Below, piece after piece: positions 38,329 to 47,830 of a DNA stretch of 64,000 nucleotides (its first letter is position 1; each line of letters opens with the position of its first letter). Under the pieces are notes generated by a model, which had not been told where the DNA came from, ran no database searches, and was given only the letters and a program-made list of their open reading frames with translations. The stretch covers positions 1,663,622-1,727,621 of the forward strand of contig NZ_FXBQ01000001.1 in the NCBI RefSeq assembly GCF_900177545.1, written 5' to 3'. The DNA comes from Maritimibacter sp. HL-12. Its GTDB lineage: Bacteria; Pseudomonadota; Alphaproteobacteria; Rhodobacterales; Rhodobacteraceae. Position numbers and translations under genes: made by a program.

Positions 38329-40179
38329 ATGACTGATGCCATCCGCAATATGAGCGTTTCCCGCCCGGTGATCCGCCAACTCGAAGATGCCGTGATCAAC
38401 CGGATCGCGGCGGGCGAGGTGGTGGAGCGGCCGGCCGCGGCGGTCAAGGAACTGGTGGAAAACGCCATTGATGCGGGTGCCCGGCGGATCGAGGTGGCTT
38501 ATGCCGATGGTGGCAAGACGCTGATCCGCGTGACCGACGATGGAACGGGCATGGCCCCCGAAGACCTCGCGCTTGCCCTCGCGCGGCACGCCACCTCCAA
38601 AATCGACGGCTCCGACCTGCTCGACATTCACACCTTCGGCTTTCGCGGCGAGGCGCTGCCTTCGCTCGGCGCAGTGGGGCGCCTTGCGATCACCTCGCGC
38701 GCGGCGGGTCACGAGGCGGCGACGATCCGCGTGGCGGGCGGCGAGATCGCCCCGGTGCGGCCTGCCGCCCTGTCCGCCGGCACCGTGGTGGAGTTGCGCG
38801 ATTTGTTCTATGCCACGCCCGCGCGGCTCAAGTTCCTGCGCTCGGACCGGGCCGAGGCGCAGGCGATCGGCGATGTGGTCAAGCGGCTGGCGATGGCCGA
38901 GCCGCAGATCGGGTTTGCGCTGCGCGACGTCTCGGGCGGTGGCGAGGGGCGGATACTGTTCCAGGCGGCGGCGGAAACGGGCGACATGTTCGATGCGCTG
39001 GCCGGGCGGCTCGCCCGGGTGCTGGGGCGCGATTTTGCCGAGAACGCGCTGAGGATCGACGCCGAGCGCGAGGGGCTCAGGCTCACCGGCTATGCCGCGC
39101 TGCCGACCTATTCACGCGGCGCGGCGGTGGCGCAGTTCCTCTTCGTCAATGGTCGGCCGGTACGCGACAAGCTCCTCGTCGGCGCGCTGCGGGCGGCTTA
39201 TTTCGATTTCCTGAGCCGCGACCGGCACCCGGCGGCGGCGCTGTTCCTTTCCTGCGATCCGCATCTGGTTGACGTGAACGTGCACCCGGCCAAGTCGGAA
39301 GTGCGGTTTCGCGAACCGGGGGTGGCGCGGGGGCTGATCGTTTCGGCTTTGCGCCATGCGCTGGCCGAAGCCGGGCACCGCGCGTCGAGCACGGTGGCAG
39401 GCGCAACGCTGGGCGCGATGCGTCCTGAAACGACCGGGCCGCGCCTTTACCAGATGGACAGGCCGGGGCCGGGGCTCGCGCGGATGGCCTATGAGATGCA
39501 GGCGCCGGAGGTTCAGCCGGGGTTTGCCGAAGCGGCCACGCCCTCGGCGCGCTGGGATGCGCCGGAGGAGAGCGAGGTTGACCGCCGGGCGGATGAGAAG
39601 CGTCCGCTAGGGGCAGCGCGGGCGCAGGTGCACGAAAACTACATCATCGCGCAAACCGAGGATGGCGTGGTGATCGTCGACGGCCACGCGGCACATGAAC
39701 GGCTGACTTATGAGAAGTTGAAGCGCCAGATGGAGGAGACCGGCGTGCCAAGTCAGGCGCTGCTCGTGCCCGAGATTGTCGAGCTTTCGGAGAGCGAGGC
39801 GCAAACGCTTCTCGCGATGGCGGAGGATCTTGCCCGGCTCGGTCTCGGGATAGAACCATTTGGTGGCGGCGCGGTCGCGGTGCGCGAAACACCTGCGATC
39901 CTCGGCACGGTGGATGCCGGGGCGCTGATCCGCGACATCCTCGATGAACTCGCAGACCTTGGAAGCACCAACACGCTTCAGGCCCGGATCGAGGCGATCT
40001 TGTCGACCACGGCCTGCCACGGCTCGGTGCGCAGCGGGCGGCGGATGCGGCCCGAAGAGATGAACGCGCTTCTGCGCGAGATGGAGGCAACGCCGCATTC
40101 CGGCCAGTGCAACCACGGGCGGCCTACCTACGTGGAACTCAAGCTGGCCGATATCGAAAGGCTGTTTGGCCGGACATGA
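38329..40179 (+). CDS. mutL: DNA mismatch repair protein MutL
   Basis: A 616-residue MutL. The N-terminal GHKL ATPase has [26 protein letters not shown] and GFRGEALPS. The C-terminal domain has the metal-binding variant [12 protein letters not shown] (from D451) of the DQHA(x)2E(x)4E endonuclease motif and [11 protein letters not shown], predicting the endonuclease activity of MutL from bacteria without MutH. Start codons 38329 and 38350 are both possible. It overlaps rmuC by 4 bp. Confidence 0.95.
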   Translation: MTDAIRNMSVSRPVIRQLEDAVINRIAAGEVVERPAAAVKELVENAIDAGARRIEVAYADGGKTLIRVTDDGTGMAPEDLALALARHATSKIDGSDLLDIHTFGFRGEALPSLGAVGRLAITSRAAGHEAATIRVAGGEIAPVRPAALSAGTVVELRDLFYATPARLKFLRSDRAEAQAIGDVVKRLAMAEPQIGFALRDVSGGGEGRILFQAAAETGDMFDALAGRLARVLGRDFAENALRIDAEREGLRLTGYAALPTYSRGAAVAQFLFVNGRPVRDKLLVGALRAAYFDFLSRDRHPAAALFLSCDPHLVDVNVHPAKSEVRFREPGVARGLIVSALRHALAEAGHRASSTVAGATLGAMRPETTGPRLYQMDRPGPGLARMAYEMQAPEVQPGFAEAATPSARWDAPEESEVDRRADEKRPLGAARAQVHENYIIAQTEDGVVIVDGHAAHERLTYEKLKRQMEETGVPSQALLVPEIVELSESEAQTLLAMAEDLARLGLGIEPFGGGAVAVRETPAILGTVDAGALIRDILDELADLGSTNTLQARIEAILSTTACHGSVRSGRRMRPEEMNALLREMEATPHSGQCNHGRPTYVELKLADIERLFGRT

Positions 40180-41408
40180 CCGAAACTGTCTCTTCCCTGG
40201 ATCTCTCCGATCCCCTGGTTCTGGCCGCGCTCGTCGCGGCCGGGGCGCTACTTCTGATCGTGATCCTGTTGATCGTTGCGGTTGCCCGCGCCGGGCGCTC
40301 GGCGCGGATGGCCAATGACCTTTCGCGCCAGATCGGCGGGCTCGGCCACGCGGTGCAGGTGCTCGGGCAGGGGCAGGACCAGCTTACCGGCGGTTTGCGC
40401 AGCGTGTCGGACGCACAGGCCAATGCCCAGACCCAGGTGATCCAGACGATGGAGGCGCGGCTGGCAGAGGTGCAGCGGCAGATGCAGGAGCGGTTGCACG
40501 ACAACGCGATGCGCGCGGCGCGGTCGCTCTCCGAGATGCAGGAGCGCATGAGCGAGTCGTTGCAAGGCTCGACGGTAAAGACGACGCAATCGCTCACCCA
40601 GTTGCAGGAGCGCCTCGCCACCATCGACAAGGCGCAGGAAAACATCACGCGGCTTTCGGGCGATGTGCTGTCGTTGCAGGATATCCTGTCCAACAAGCAG
40701 ACGCGCGGGGCGTTTGGCGAGATCCAGCTCACCGATATCGTCTCGAAGGCGCTGCCGTCCGACAGCTACAGCCTTCAGGCCACCCTGACGAACGGCAAGC
40801 GCGCCGATTGCCTGATTCATCTGCCCAACCCGCCGGGGCCGATCGTGATCGATTCCAAGTTTCCACTGGAGGCCTACGAGGCGTTGCGCAAGGCGGATAC
40901 GCAATGGGAGGTGAACGAGGCGGCAAAGGCGATGCGCGTCGCCGTGCGGGCCCATATCAAGGCGATCAGCGAGAAATACATCATCGAGGGCGAAACCGCC
41001 GACGGCGCGCTGATGTTCCTGCCCTCCGAGGCGGTCTATGCCGAGTTGCACGCGAATTACCCCGAAGTCGTGCGCGAGGGTTTCGAGAAGCGGGTCTGGA
41101 TCGTGTCGCCGACCACCTGCATGGCCACGCTCAACACCATGCGCGCGATCCTGAAGGATGCCCGGATGCGTGAGCAGGCCGGGGCGATTCGCAAGACCCT
41201 GCGTCAGTTGCACCGCGATGTGGAACTGGTGGTGGAGCGGGTCGACAAGCTGAACTCCCATTTCGGCCAGGCCCGGGCTGATCTCGAAGGCATCGGAATC
41301 GCGGCGGAACGGGCCGGCAAACGGGCGGCCAAGCTCGACAATTTCGATTTCGAAGAGATCGCGCCGGAGGATGCCGAGGACAGCGTGATGCCGCTTCCGA
41401 AAGGGTGA
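40176..41408 (+). CDS. rmuC: DNA recombination protein RmuC homologue
   Basis: A 410-residue RmuC. One N-terminal transmembrane helix (about 14-37), then a long coiled coil rich in Gln and Glu (residues 45-170), then a nuclease-like core ([41 protein letters not shown]). RmuC limits DNA inversion and other rearrangements at repeats. It overlaps mutL by ATGA; coupling of these two genome-stability genes may be meaningful. Confidence 0.92.
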   Translation: MTETVSSLDLSDPLVLAALVAAGALLLIVILLIVAVARAGRSARMANDLSRQIGGLGHAVQVLGQGQDQLTGGLRSVSDAQANAQTQVIQTMEARLAEVQRQMQERLHDNAMRAARSLSEMQERMSESLQGSTVKTTQSLTQLQERLATIDKAQENITRLSGDVLSLQDILSNKQTRGAFGEIQLTDIVSKALPSDSYSLQATLTNGKRADCLIHLPNPPGPIVIDSKFPLEAYEALRKADTQWEVNEAAKAMRVAVRAHIKAISEKYIIEGETADGALMFLPSEAVYAELHANYPEVVREGFEKRVWIVSPTTCMATLNTMRAILKDARMREQAGAIRKTLRQLHRDVELVVERVDKLNSHFGQARADLEGIGIAAERAGKRAAKLDNFDFEEIAPEDAEDSVMPLPKG

Positions 41409-41470
41409 GTGCCCTTGTCGGGGAGGCAGGCTTCGCGCTATAGCGGCATGAGATCACGACAGGAGCCGAC

Positions 41471-41866
41471 ATGATCGAAATCAGCCCCTCTAAGGTAGCC
41501 CGGATCATCATCCGTGCCCGTACCCTCGACGCCAAGACCGGCCGCTGGGATACGCCCATGGACGACGCCGAGGCCGATTCGATCCTGGAATCCCGGCCAT
41601 CGGACGCCACCGAAGACGAGTTGCGCAGCTATATCTCGGATCTGAACTCCGACGAGCAGGCGAGCCTCGTGGCGATCATGTGGATCGGGCGCGAAACCTA
41701 CACCGCCGACGATCTCGATGAGGCGATCGAAACCGCCAAGGCGGAAGCCACGGCACCGACCGAGGATTACCTGCTCGGAATTCCAATGCTTTCGGATTAC
41801 CTCTCCGCGGGGCTCGACGAACTGGGCTACGACACCGAAGAACTGATCGACGACCACCTGAAATAG
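41471..41866 (+). CDS. DUF3775 protein
   Basis: A 131-residue acidic protein, starting MIEISPSKVARIIIRAR, with LRSYISDLNSDEQASLVAIMWIGRETY and LLGIPMLSDYLSAGLDELG. These match DUF3775, a small family of Alphaproteobacteria. No function is known and no catalytic motif is evident. It follows rmuC by 62 bp and is convergent with the saccharopine dehydrogenase pair. Confidence 0.85.
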   Translation: MIEISPSKVARIIIRARTLDAKTGRWDTPMDDAEADSILESRPSDATEDELRSYISDLNSDEQASLVAIMWIGRETYTADDLDEAIETAKAEATAPTEDYLLGIPMLSDYLSAGLDELGYDTEELIDDHLK

Positions 41867-41911
41867 GGGCGCGACGGGCGATTCCCGGTTGAAGGAACCG
41901 CCCCGATCACT

Positions 41912-43054
41912 TCAGGCGAGGTGATCCACAAGCTGCATGTGCTGGGCCTGGGTGTCGATCGCGTCAAGCCAGCGCCGCACCAGCCGTTCATCCGAAGGCG
42001 CGGCCGAGACCCCGGGGCCGATCTCGCGGTCGAGCACCGAGGCGACGGCGAGCGCGACGGTGACCGACACCAGCCGCGCCATGGCCGTGCCGCGGTCGTC
42101 GCCGTGGGCGTCGAGTGTCCAGGTCTTGTGGTAGACCTCGTTGCCATCCCGTGCGGCGCTGAGCCCGACGCAGAGCACCACCCTGTCGGGCTCGCCCTCG
42201 TCATAGGCGTTCTCGGCCCAGAACTGATCCGACATTTCCTTGAGGCGGGCGTCACCGGCCGCGCCTTCCAGCGTTTCGATCTCGCGGAAGACGTCGGCCC
42301 ATGCCTCCGACCAGCCGCCCAGCCGCAGCGTGCCGCGCACGAAATCCTTCACCGGCCAAGCCTCGTCGAAGCCATATTGCGCCATGAAGGGCAGCGAATC
42401 CCGGTTGGGGTAGACCTCGAAGGTTTCTGGCGTGGGGAGCGGGGCGTCGTAGCTCGATAGCGCATCCCAAGGCCGGGCCACTTCCAGCACCGAATGCGCC
42501 TTGATCGAGCGCGAGGGCGAGCGCAGGGCCTTCAGCACCCCGAGCGGCGACCATGAAAACTTGTAGCGGAAGGCGTTGGTGTATTTCGGCACGCCGCCAC
42601 AATAGGAGATGAAACTGATGGTGTTTTTCAGATCGTATGCGGGGGATTTGCGGTAATCCTCAACCAGCCAATGCGCCATCAGGTGGTCGATCCCCGGATC
42701 AAGGCCGACTTCGTTGACCAGCGCAACGCCCGCCGCCTTCGCCTTCTCGTCCAGCGCCCGCATTTCCGGCGCGATGTAGGACGACGAGACGAAATGCGCG
42801 CCCTTCTCGATGCAAAGCTCGGCCAGCGGCAGGTGCCAGTCGGCGGGCAGCATCGAAACCACCACGTCGCCGGGGGCGAGCGCCGCGCCGAGCGTTTCGG
42901 GATCGAAGGCTCGGATATCGTCGGTGAGGTGCCCGACCGCCTCTTGCGCCTTGTCGACCGTCCGGTTCCAGACCACGAGATTGCGGCCTTCTTCGATTAA
43001 CCGCTTGAGGCCGGGAATCGCCGAAAGGCCGGTGCCGCACCAATGAATCGTCAT
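41912..43054 (-). CDS. Saccharopine dehydrogenase/reductase-like protein
   Basis: A 380-residue protein of the saccharopine dehydrogenase superfamily, resembling the glutamate-forming (LYS9-like) partner: an N-terminal nucleotide fold (MTIHWCGTGLSAIPGL), VVSMLPADWHLPLAELC, SSYIAPEMRALDEKAKAAG and NEVGLDPGIDHLMAHWLVED. It begins 1 bp after the lysine-forming gene ends, so the pair could run saccharopine-pathway lysine breakdown. Carboxyspermidine- or carboxynorspermidine-type enzymes share the fold and are not excluded. Confidence 0.85.
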   Translation of the reverse strand: MTIHWCGTGLSAIPGLKRLIEEGRNLVVWNRTVDKAQEAVGHLTDDIRAFDPETLGAALAPGDVVVSMLPADWHLPLAELCIEKGAHFVSSSYIAPEMRALDEKAKAAGVALVNEVGLDPGIDHLMAHWLVEDYRKSPAYDLKNTISFISYCGGVPKYTNAFRYKFSWSPLGVLKALRSPSRSIKAHSVLEVARPWDALSSYDAPLPTPETFEVYPNRDSLPFMAQYGFDEAWPVKDFVRGTLRLGGWSEAWADVFREIETLEGAAGDARLKEMSDQFWAENAYDEGEPDRVVLCVGLSAARDGNEVYHKTWTLDAHGDDRGTAMARLVSVTVALAVASVLDREIGPGVSAAPSDERLVRRWLDAIDTQAQHMQLVDHLA

Positions 43055-43055
43055 C

Positions 43056-44111
43056 TCAGATCCCTTTCATCTTTTCATCGAACGTGGCTTTCGCGCGGCC
43101 CCAGACACCAGCGTCGAGATTGCCGAGCGTCAGCAGTGCAGGCAGAAGCTGGGCCGCGTAATCTTCCGAGCTTTCCACCGGCAGCAACGACGGCAGGTTG
43201 TCGATCGCCATCACGTCGAGCGGCGGATGGTCGGCGACGCGCACCACCGGTGCCTGCCAGTCGGTCGCCGCATCGTAGATCGGCACCGGGTTGTAATCGC
43301 TGTCGGGGTCGCAAGCGACATCGCCGATCACGCTGAGGCGTCGGGGCTGGTCGAGCGCCTCGCGGCCCACGAACACGGGAGTGCCGGGCCGGGCGAAGAT
43401 GCAGTTGAGGAAGATGTCGTGGTCGAGGATGTCCGGGAACGGGCCACCTTGCGCGGTTTCGGCCATGTCCCAACGGGTCACGTCCATGCCAAGCTCGGCG
43501 CAGAGATCGCCGGCACCGCTGCCGACCCTGCCGAGCGCGCCGATCACGATGGCGCGGGGCAGAGGCCGCGCGGTGGCGGCCAATTCGGCGCGCAACTCCT
43601 CCACCAGCGTGGCCTTGTCCGGGTAGGTGGTGACCGGGTTGCAGATCCCGCCTGCCTCCTGTGCCGCCCAGGCCTTGACCGAAACCGCGGCCCCGGCGAA
43701 GCCCGCCCAGTAGCCGAAGGCGGCGATGCGGCGGCCCGTCTCGTCGACGAGGTATTCCAGATCGAAGAGCGTGCCGCCCCCTGCCTTGAAACGCGCGAGC
43801 AGGCGGCGGCCGGAGTGCTGGCCCTTGAAGGCATGGCCGAACATGATGTGGGCATGACCCAGCGGCGTGTCGTCGTCGGGCAATTCTTTCAGCCCGAAGA
43901 TGATCGCGTCGCGCGGCGCTTCGGGCCAGGCGTTCTCTGCGACGATCTCGCAACCTGCATCGCGGTAACCTTCGATCGGGATCTTGCGCTGCGCGCTTTG
44001 CTCGACGCTCACCCGGATCCCTGCCGCGATCAGCGCCCGCGCGCCCTCGGGGGTCAACCCGACCCGTTCCTCGTTTGGCCGCTGCTCGGCCCGGACCCAG
44101 AGATGCGTCAT
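43056..44111 (-). CDS. Saccharopine dehydrogenase (lysine-forming, LYS1-like)
   Basis: A 351-residue LYS1-type enzyme. The catalytic Lys is seen at K75 (FGLKELPDD) and His at H93 (FGHAFKGQ), near K77/H96 of the yeast enzyme. The N-terminus RVGLTPEGARALIAAG is the alanine-dehydrogenase-like half. It links saccharopine to lysine plus 2-oxoglutarate. DapB at 23.7 kb means lysine is made by the DAP route, so a catabolic direction for this pair is more likely. Confidence 0.9.
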   Translation of the reverse strand: MTHLWVRAEQRPNEERVGLTPEGARALIAAGIRVSVEQSAQRKIPIEGYRDAGCEIVAENAWPEAPRDAIIFGLKELPDDDTPLGHAHIMFGHAFKGQHSGRRLLARFKAGGGTLFDLEYLVDETGRRIAAFGYWAGFAGAAVSVKAWAAQEAGGICNPVTTYPDKATLVEELRAELAATARPLPRAIVIGALGRVGSGAGDLCAELGMDVTRWDMAETAQGGPFPDILDHDIFLNCIFARPGTPVFVGREALDQPRRLSVIGDVACDPDSDYNPVPIYDAATDWQAPVVRVADHPPLDVMAIDNLPSLLPVESSEDYAAQLLPALLTLGNLDAGVWGRAKATFDEKMKGI

Positions 44112-44121
44112 CCCGCCCTCC

Positions 44122-44781
44122 TCAGATATAGGTGCGCGCGTGGTGCCTGTCGGGTCGGGCGAGGTGCGGCACGGCGTTGAACTGCGTCAGCGTGAGGCCC
44201 GATCCGACCGGGTGCAACTGGTGCACCGAGGTGTTCATGATGGTGAGCGCGAGCCGGGCGAAGGCCCCAAGCTCGAGTCCCATGGCAACCCGCACCGCCA
44301 TGGCGATGAGCCCGCCCGAGGTGACCACCAGGGCGCGGCCCTTGCCCGCGGCGATCTCGTGTAAGGCGTCGGAAACCCGGGACTGGAAGGCAAGGAAACT
44401 CTCGCCCGCACCCTCGATCTTGCCATCCTGCCAAGCGGTGAACACCAACGGCAGATGATCAATGAACTCGTCGCGATTCGTCGGCATCGGGATGCCGTAT
44501 TGCGCGTGCATCCTCGCCGACAGGTCGAAATAGGCGACCTCGTTCAGCCTTGGATCGGCCTCGACCTCGCCGAATCGCGTGGCCTGCATCGCGCCCGCTG
44601 TCTCGACATGGCGGATCAGCGTGCCGGAATAGATCCGGTCGAAGCCCTCGCCCGCGTCGTGCCAGTAACCCCCAAGCCAACCGGCCTGCTGGTGGCCAAG
44701 CGGCGAGAGCGAGTCATAGCCGGTTTCATCCTGCGCAGCGGAATTGGCCTGGCCGTGGCGTATGAGGGTGATCTGTGACAT
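44122..44781 (-). CDS. Histidine phosphatase family protein
   Basis: A 219-residue phosphoglycerate-mutase-like phosphatase. The catalytic motif is LIRHGQ (His9), with a later VTSGGLIAMAV segment. Its substrate cannot be inferred. It is 10 bp upstream of the saccharopine dehydrogenase pair on the same strand, so it may be co-transcribed. Confidence 0.88.
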   Translation of the reverse strand: MSQITLIRHGQANSAAQDETGYDSLSPLGHQQAGWLGGYWHDAGEGFDRIYSGTLIRHVETAGAMQATRFGEVEADPRLNEVAYFDLSARMHAQYGIPMPTNRDEFIDHLPLVFTAWQDGKIEGAGESFLAFQSRVSDALHEIAAGKGRALVVTSGGLIAMAVRVAMGLELGAFARLALTIMNTSVHQLHPVGSGLTLTQFNAVPHLARPDRHHARTYI

Positions 44782-44852
44782 GGGGCATGGCTACCGCGCG
44801 GACGCGTCGGGGGAAAGGGGGAGTTGGCCGAAACGAGGGTGCAATTCTCCCC

Positions 44853-44887
44853 AAAACGCGAAAGGCCGTCAGGTTTCCCCGACGGCC
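44853..44887 (-). terminator. Probable terminator after rpmJ
   Basis: On the minus strand GGCCGTC (44887-44881) pairs with GACGGCC (44870-44864), followed by TTTCGCGTTTT. It follows the rpmJ stop by 24 bp. Confidence 0.6.
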
Positions 44888-44911
44888 ATTCAGAACAGCT
44901 CGTTGCGAAGC

Positions 44912-45037
44912 TCAGCCCTGGCGGGCTTTGAACCGGCGCTGCGTCTTGTTGATGACGTAGACGCGGCCCTTGCGGCGCACGACACGGCAGTCGCGGTGCC
45001 GAGACTTCAGCGAGCGGAGCGAATTGCGGACTTTCAT
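44912..45037 (-). CDS. rpmJ: 50S ribosomal protein L36
   Basis: A 41-residue L36: [17 protein letters not shown] at the start and [19 protein letters not shown] at the end. It has a single Cys, so it is the zinc-independent (C-minus) form typical of Alphaproteobacteria. A GAGGAGAAGGGCC ribosome-binding site precedes it. It stands alone, next to tRNA-Val on the same strand. Confidence 0.95.
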   Translation of the reverse strand: MKVRNSLRSLKSRHRDCRVVRRKGRVYVINKTQRRFKARQG

Positions 45038-45102
45038 GGCCCTTCTCCTCTTGTCGCGGCGCCGGGAGCGCCAGTTGAATTTCTTGCCCTTTCGGGCGGC
45101 GA

Positions 45103-45177
45103 TGGTGGGCGATACTGGGATCGAACCAGTGACCCCTTCGATGTCAACGAAGTGCTCTACCGCTGAGCTAATCGCCC
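45103..45177 (-). tRNA. tRNA-Val (GAC)
   Basis: On the minus strand: acceptor GGGCGAT/ATCGCCC, D-arm TAGCTCAGCGGTAGAGC, anticodon stem CTTCG/CGAAG with loop TTGACAT (anticodon GAC), T-arm CTGGTTCGATCCCAG, discriminator A and an encoded CCA. Confidence 0.95.
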
Positions 45178-45226
45178 CTTGAGATCTTTGCCCGAGCGCC
45201 CCGACCGGGACATTCAAACACACAGA

Positions 45227-45242
45227 CGCGGGGATCCCCGCG
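45227..45242. repeat. 16-bp perfect palindrome
   Basis: CGCGGGGATCCCCGCG is a perfect palindrome in the gap between tRNA-Val and the N-formylglutamate amidohydrolase gene. It could be a hairpin or a protein site; nothing else marks it. Confidence 0.5.
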
Positions 45243-45339
45243 CCAGTTCGCGTGTCTATAGAAGGTTGCCGACGGCTGCGCAAGGGGCTTTTGGCGGACG
45301 CAAAAATCCTCCTATAGTGCCGGTCAGGAGGTGCGCGCG

Positions 45340-46203
45340 ATGCCCCAGGCCTACGAGATCTTTCAGCCGATCCGGCGCAGCACGAGCGTGGTTTTTGCCT
45401 CGCCCCATTCAGGTCGGGTCTACGACCAAAGTTTCCTGCGCCGGTCCGTGCTTGATGAGCGCACCATCCGGTCGTCGGAAGATGCCTTTGTCGATCTGTT
45501 GTTTTCCGCGGCGCCCGCGCATGGTGCGCCCCTGATCGCGGCCAATGCCCCGCGCGCTTTTGTCGACCTCAACCGCGGTGCCGAAGAGCTCGATCCGGCA
45601 TTGATCCGGGGGGTGAAGCGGGGCGGGCACAATCCGCGCGTCAGTGCGGGGTTGGGGGTGATTCCCCGCGTCGTGGCCGGCGGACGCGAGATCTATCGAG
45701 GCAAGCTCTCGCCGGTGGAGGTCGAAATGCGGCTTGCCGCGCATTGGCACCCGTACCATGCGGGGCTTCAGGGCCTGCTCGACGAATCGCACGCGCTGTT
45801 TGGCGAGGCGATCCTGATTGATTGCCACTCGATGCCGCACGAGGCGATCGAGAGTCTGTGCCGCGCGCAGGACGGCAATCCCGAGATCGTCGTCGGTGAC
45901 CGCTTCGGCGCCTCCGCCGACGGGGCGATCGTGGCGCGGATCGAGGCGGCGTTTCGGGCCGCCGGATTCCGCGTCGCGCGCAACGTGCCCTTTGCCGGTG
46001 CCTATACCGCACAACACTACGGGCGGCCGTCGCGGCGTCAGCACGTGGTCCAGATCGAGATCGACCGCTCGCTCTACATGGATGAGGCGCGGCTATGCCC
46101 GAACAAGGGGTTTGACGCTATCCGCAAGGTTCTGGACCGGATCATCGGTGAGATCGCAATGATCGGCCGTCCCGCCGAAAACCTGCCGCTGGCTGCGGAG
46201 TAG
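45340..46203 (+). CDS. N-formylglutamate amidohydrolase family protein
   Basis: A 287-residue member of the N-formylglutamate amidohydrolase (HutG-like) family. [40 protein letters not shown] and GDRFG are the conserved blocks with the expected metal-binding and catalytic residues. It hydrolyses N-formylglutamate, or a related N-formyl amino acid. ATG 45340 follows CAGGAGG with good spacing. It is solitary, away from any hut genes. Confidence 0.9.
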   Translation: MPQAYEIFQPIRRSTSVVFASPHSGRVYDQSFLRRSVLDERTIRSSEDAFVDLLFSAAPAHGAPLIAANAPRAFVDLNRGAEELDPALIRGVKRGGHNPRVSAGLGVIPRVVAGGREIYRGKLSPVEVEMRLAAHWHPYHAGLQGLLDESHALFGEAILIDCHSMPHEAIESLCRAQDGNPEIVVGDRFGASADGAIVARIEAAFRAAGFRVARNVPFAGAYTAQHYGRPSRRQHVVQIEIDRSLYMDEARLCPNKGFDAIRKVLDRIIGEIAMIGRPAENLPLAAE

Positions 46204-46213
46204 GCGAAAGACC

Positions 46214-47467
46214 TCAGCGGATCGCGCGGCCCTTGAGGATTGCGCCCTCGCCGAATCGGGCGCGGATCGCATCGGTCGCGCGTTCGGCGGCCCGGCGCTT
46301 TTCGGCCTGCGGGTCGAGCAGATCTCCGAGCCGGTCCGCGCCTTCGGCGGAAGTCAGATCGGAAATGCCGACGCCGATCAGCCGGAACGGAGCTTCGGCG
46401 AGGGCGGTGTCGAGCAGCGGGCGGGCGCTGCGATAGATCCGGTCGGCCGACTGGGTGGAGTCGGGCAGCGACAGGCGCCGGGTGAGGCCGCGAAAATCGG
46501 CGCGCTTGAGCTTGAGGGTCACCACCCGGCCCGCGATGCCCTTGGCCTTGGCGCGGTCGGCCACCTTTTCGGCAAGCCGCCAGAGGTGGCCGTCGAGCAG
46601 GTCGGGATCGCCGGTGTCCTCGAAGAAGGTCGTTTCGTTCGAGATGGATTTCACCGCTTGATGCGCCGAGATGCGACGATTGTCCTGTCCGCGTGCAAGG
46701 TGCCAGAGCCGGTCGCCCATTGCACCGAATCGGGCGTGGAGGTCTGGTTTGTCCCAGCGCAGGAGGTCGGCGAAGGTGCGGATACCGGCCCGCTCAAGGC
46801 TTGCCCGGGTGGCCCCGCCGACGCCCCAGATCAGGCTCACCGGCTTGTCACGCAGGAACGCCGCCGTCTCGGCCATCCCGATCACCGAAAAACCGCGCGG
46901 CTTGTCGAGATCGGAGGCGACCTTGGCGAGAAACTTGTTGTGGCTGAGGCCGATAGAACCGGAGAGGCCCAGCTCGTCTTCCATCCGTTTCACCAACCGC
47001 GCCAGCATCACCGCGGGCGGCGCACCGTGCAGCCGGGCGGTGCCGGTCATGTCGAGAAAGGCCTCGTCGAGCGAGAGCGGTTCGATGGCGGGGGTCAGTT
47101 CCTCCATCAGCGCGCGGATCTGGCGCGAGACGGCGGCGTAATGCGCGCCGCGCGGGCGGATCACCACGGCGTCGGGGCAGAGTTTCAGCGCCTGGAACAT
47201 CGGCATAGCCGAGCGCACCCCGCGAATGCGGGCGATGTAACAGGCGGTCGAAACGACCCCACGCTTGCCGCCGCCGATGATCACCGGCTTGTCGGCAAGG
47301 GTGGGCTCGTCGCGCTTCTCGACCGAGGCATAGAAGGCGTCGCAATCCATGTGGGCGATGGAAAGTTCGAACAATTCGGGGTGCGACAGCACGCGCGGCG
47401 ACCGGCAGGCGGGGCAGCGCGCGCCGGTGTCGAAGGTGGTCAGGCAGTCGCGGCAAAGAGCGGGCAT
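46214..47467 (-). CDS. dinB: DNA polymerase IV with N-terminal zinc-ribbon-like extension
   Basis: A 417-residue Y-family polymerase. The catalytic carboxylates are in HMDCDAFYASVEKRDEP (D41, D43) and LSLDEAFLDMTG, followed by thumb (GLSHNKFLAKVASDLDKP) and little-finger domains. Residues 1-30 add a C5/C8/C18/C21 motif (CRDC and CPAC), probably binding zinc. It performs translesion synthesis. It is convergent with the upstream amidohydrolase gene (10 bp). Confidence 0.92.
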   Translation of the reverse strand: MPALCRDCLTTFDTGARCPACRSPRVLSHPELFELSIAHMDCDAFYASVEKRDEPTLADKPVIIGGGKRGVVSTACYIARIRGVRSAMPMFQALKLCPDAVVIRPRGAHYAAVSRQIRALMEELTPAIEPLSLDEAFLDMTGTARLHGAPPAVMLARLVKRMEDELGLSGSIGLSHNKFLAKVASDLDKPRGFSVIGMAETAAFLRDKPVSLIWGVGGATRASLERAGIRTFADLLRWDKPDLHARFGAMGDRLWHLARGQDNRRISAHQAVKSISNETTFFEDTGDPDLLDGHLWRLAEKVADRAKAKGIAGRVVTLKLKRADFRGLTRRLSLPDSTQSADRIYRSARPLLDTALAEAPFRLIGVGISDLTSAEGADRLGDLLDPQAEKRRAAERATDAIRARFGEGAILKGRAIR

Positions 47468-47506
47468 GACCCATCATAGCAGGGCCGCGCGAAGGCGGAC
47501 AGAGTA

Positions 47507-47830
47507 TCACCCCTGGTTCGCGGGAACTTCAACGATCAGGCCCGCCAGTGCGTCGGTCAGGGTGATCTGGCAAGCAAGGCGGGAGCGCGCGGCATCGGGT
47601 TGCCAGACGAAATCGAGCAGGTCGGCCTCCATCTCGTCGGCATCATCGAGCTTGGGCAACCAGTTCGGATCGACATAGACATGACAGGTCGAACAGGCGC
47701 AGGCCCCGCCGCATTCAGCGAGGATCCCGGGAACATTCGCCGTGCGGGCGGCCTCCATCACCGTGGTTCCGGCCCGCGCCAGGGTTTCCACGCGGTTGCC
47801 GTCGTGGGTCACGAAAGTCAGGGCAATCAT
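47507..47830 (-). CDS. 2Fe-2S ferredoxin
   Basis: A 107-residue adrenodoxin/putidaredoxin-type ferredoxin. Cluster ligands are C40, C46, C49 and C87 (AECGGACACSTC and LACQ). The ATG overlaps the stop of the FAD-dependent reductase by 4 bp, so the two are partners. Such pairs feed electrons to cytochromes P450, Rieske or other oxygenases. No P450 or Rieske oxygenase is in the window; the flavoprotein at 49658-50770 is a possible client. Confidence 0.9.
   Translation of the reverse strand: MIALTFVTHDGNRVETLARAGTTVMEAARTANVPGILAECGGACACSTCHVYVDPNWLPKLDDADEMEADLLDFVWQPDAARSRLACQITLTDALAGLIVEVPANQG

Noticed and set aside
44912..45037. L36 with only one Cys as a degenerate ribosomal protein
   Set aside because: The C-minus 41-residue form is the usual alphaproteobacterial L36.
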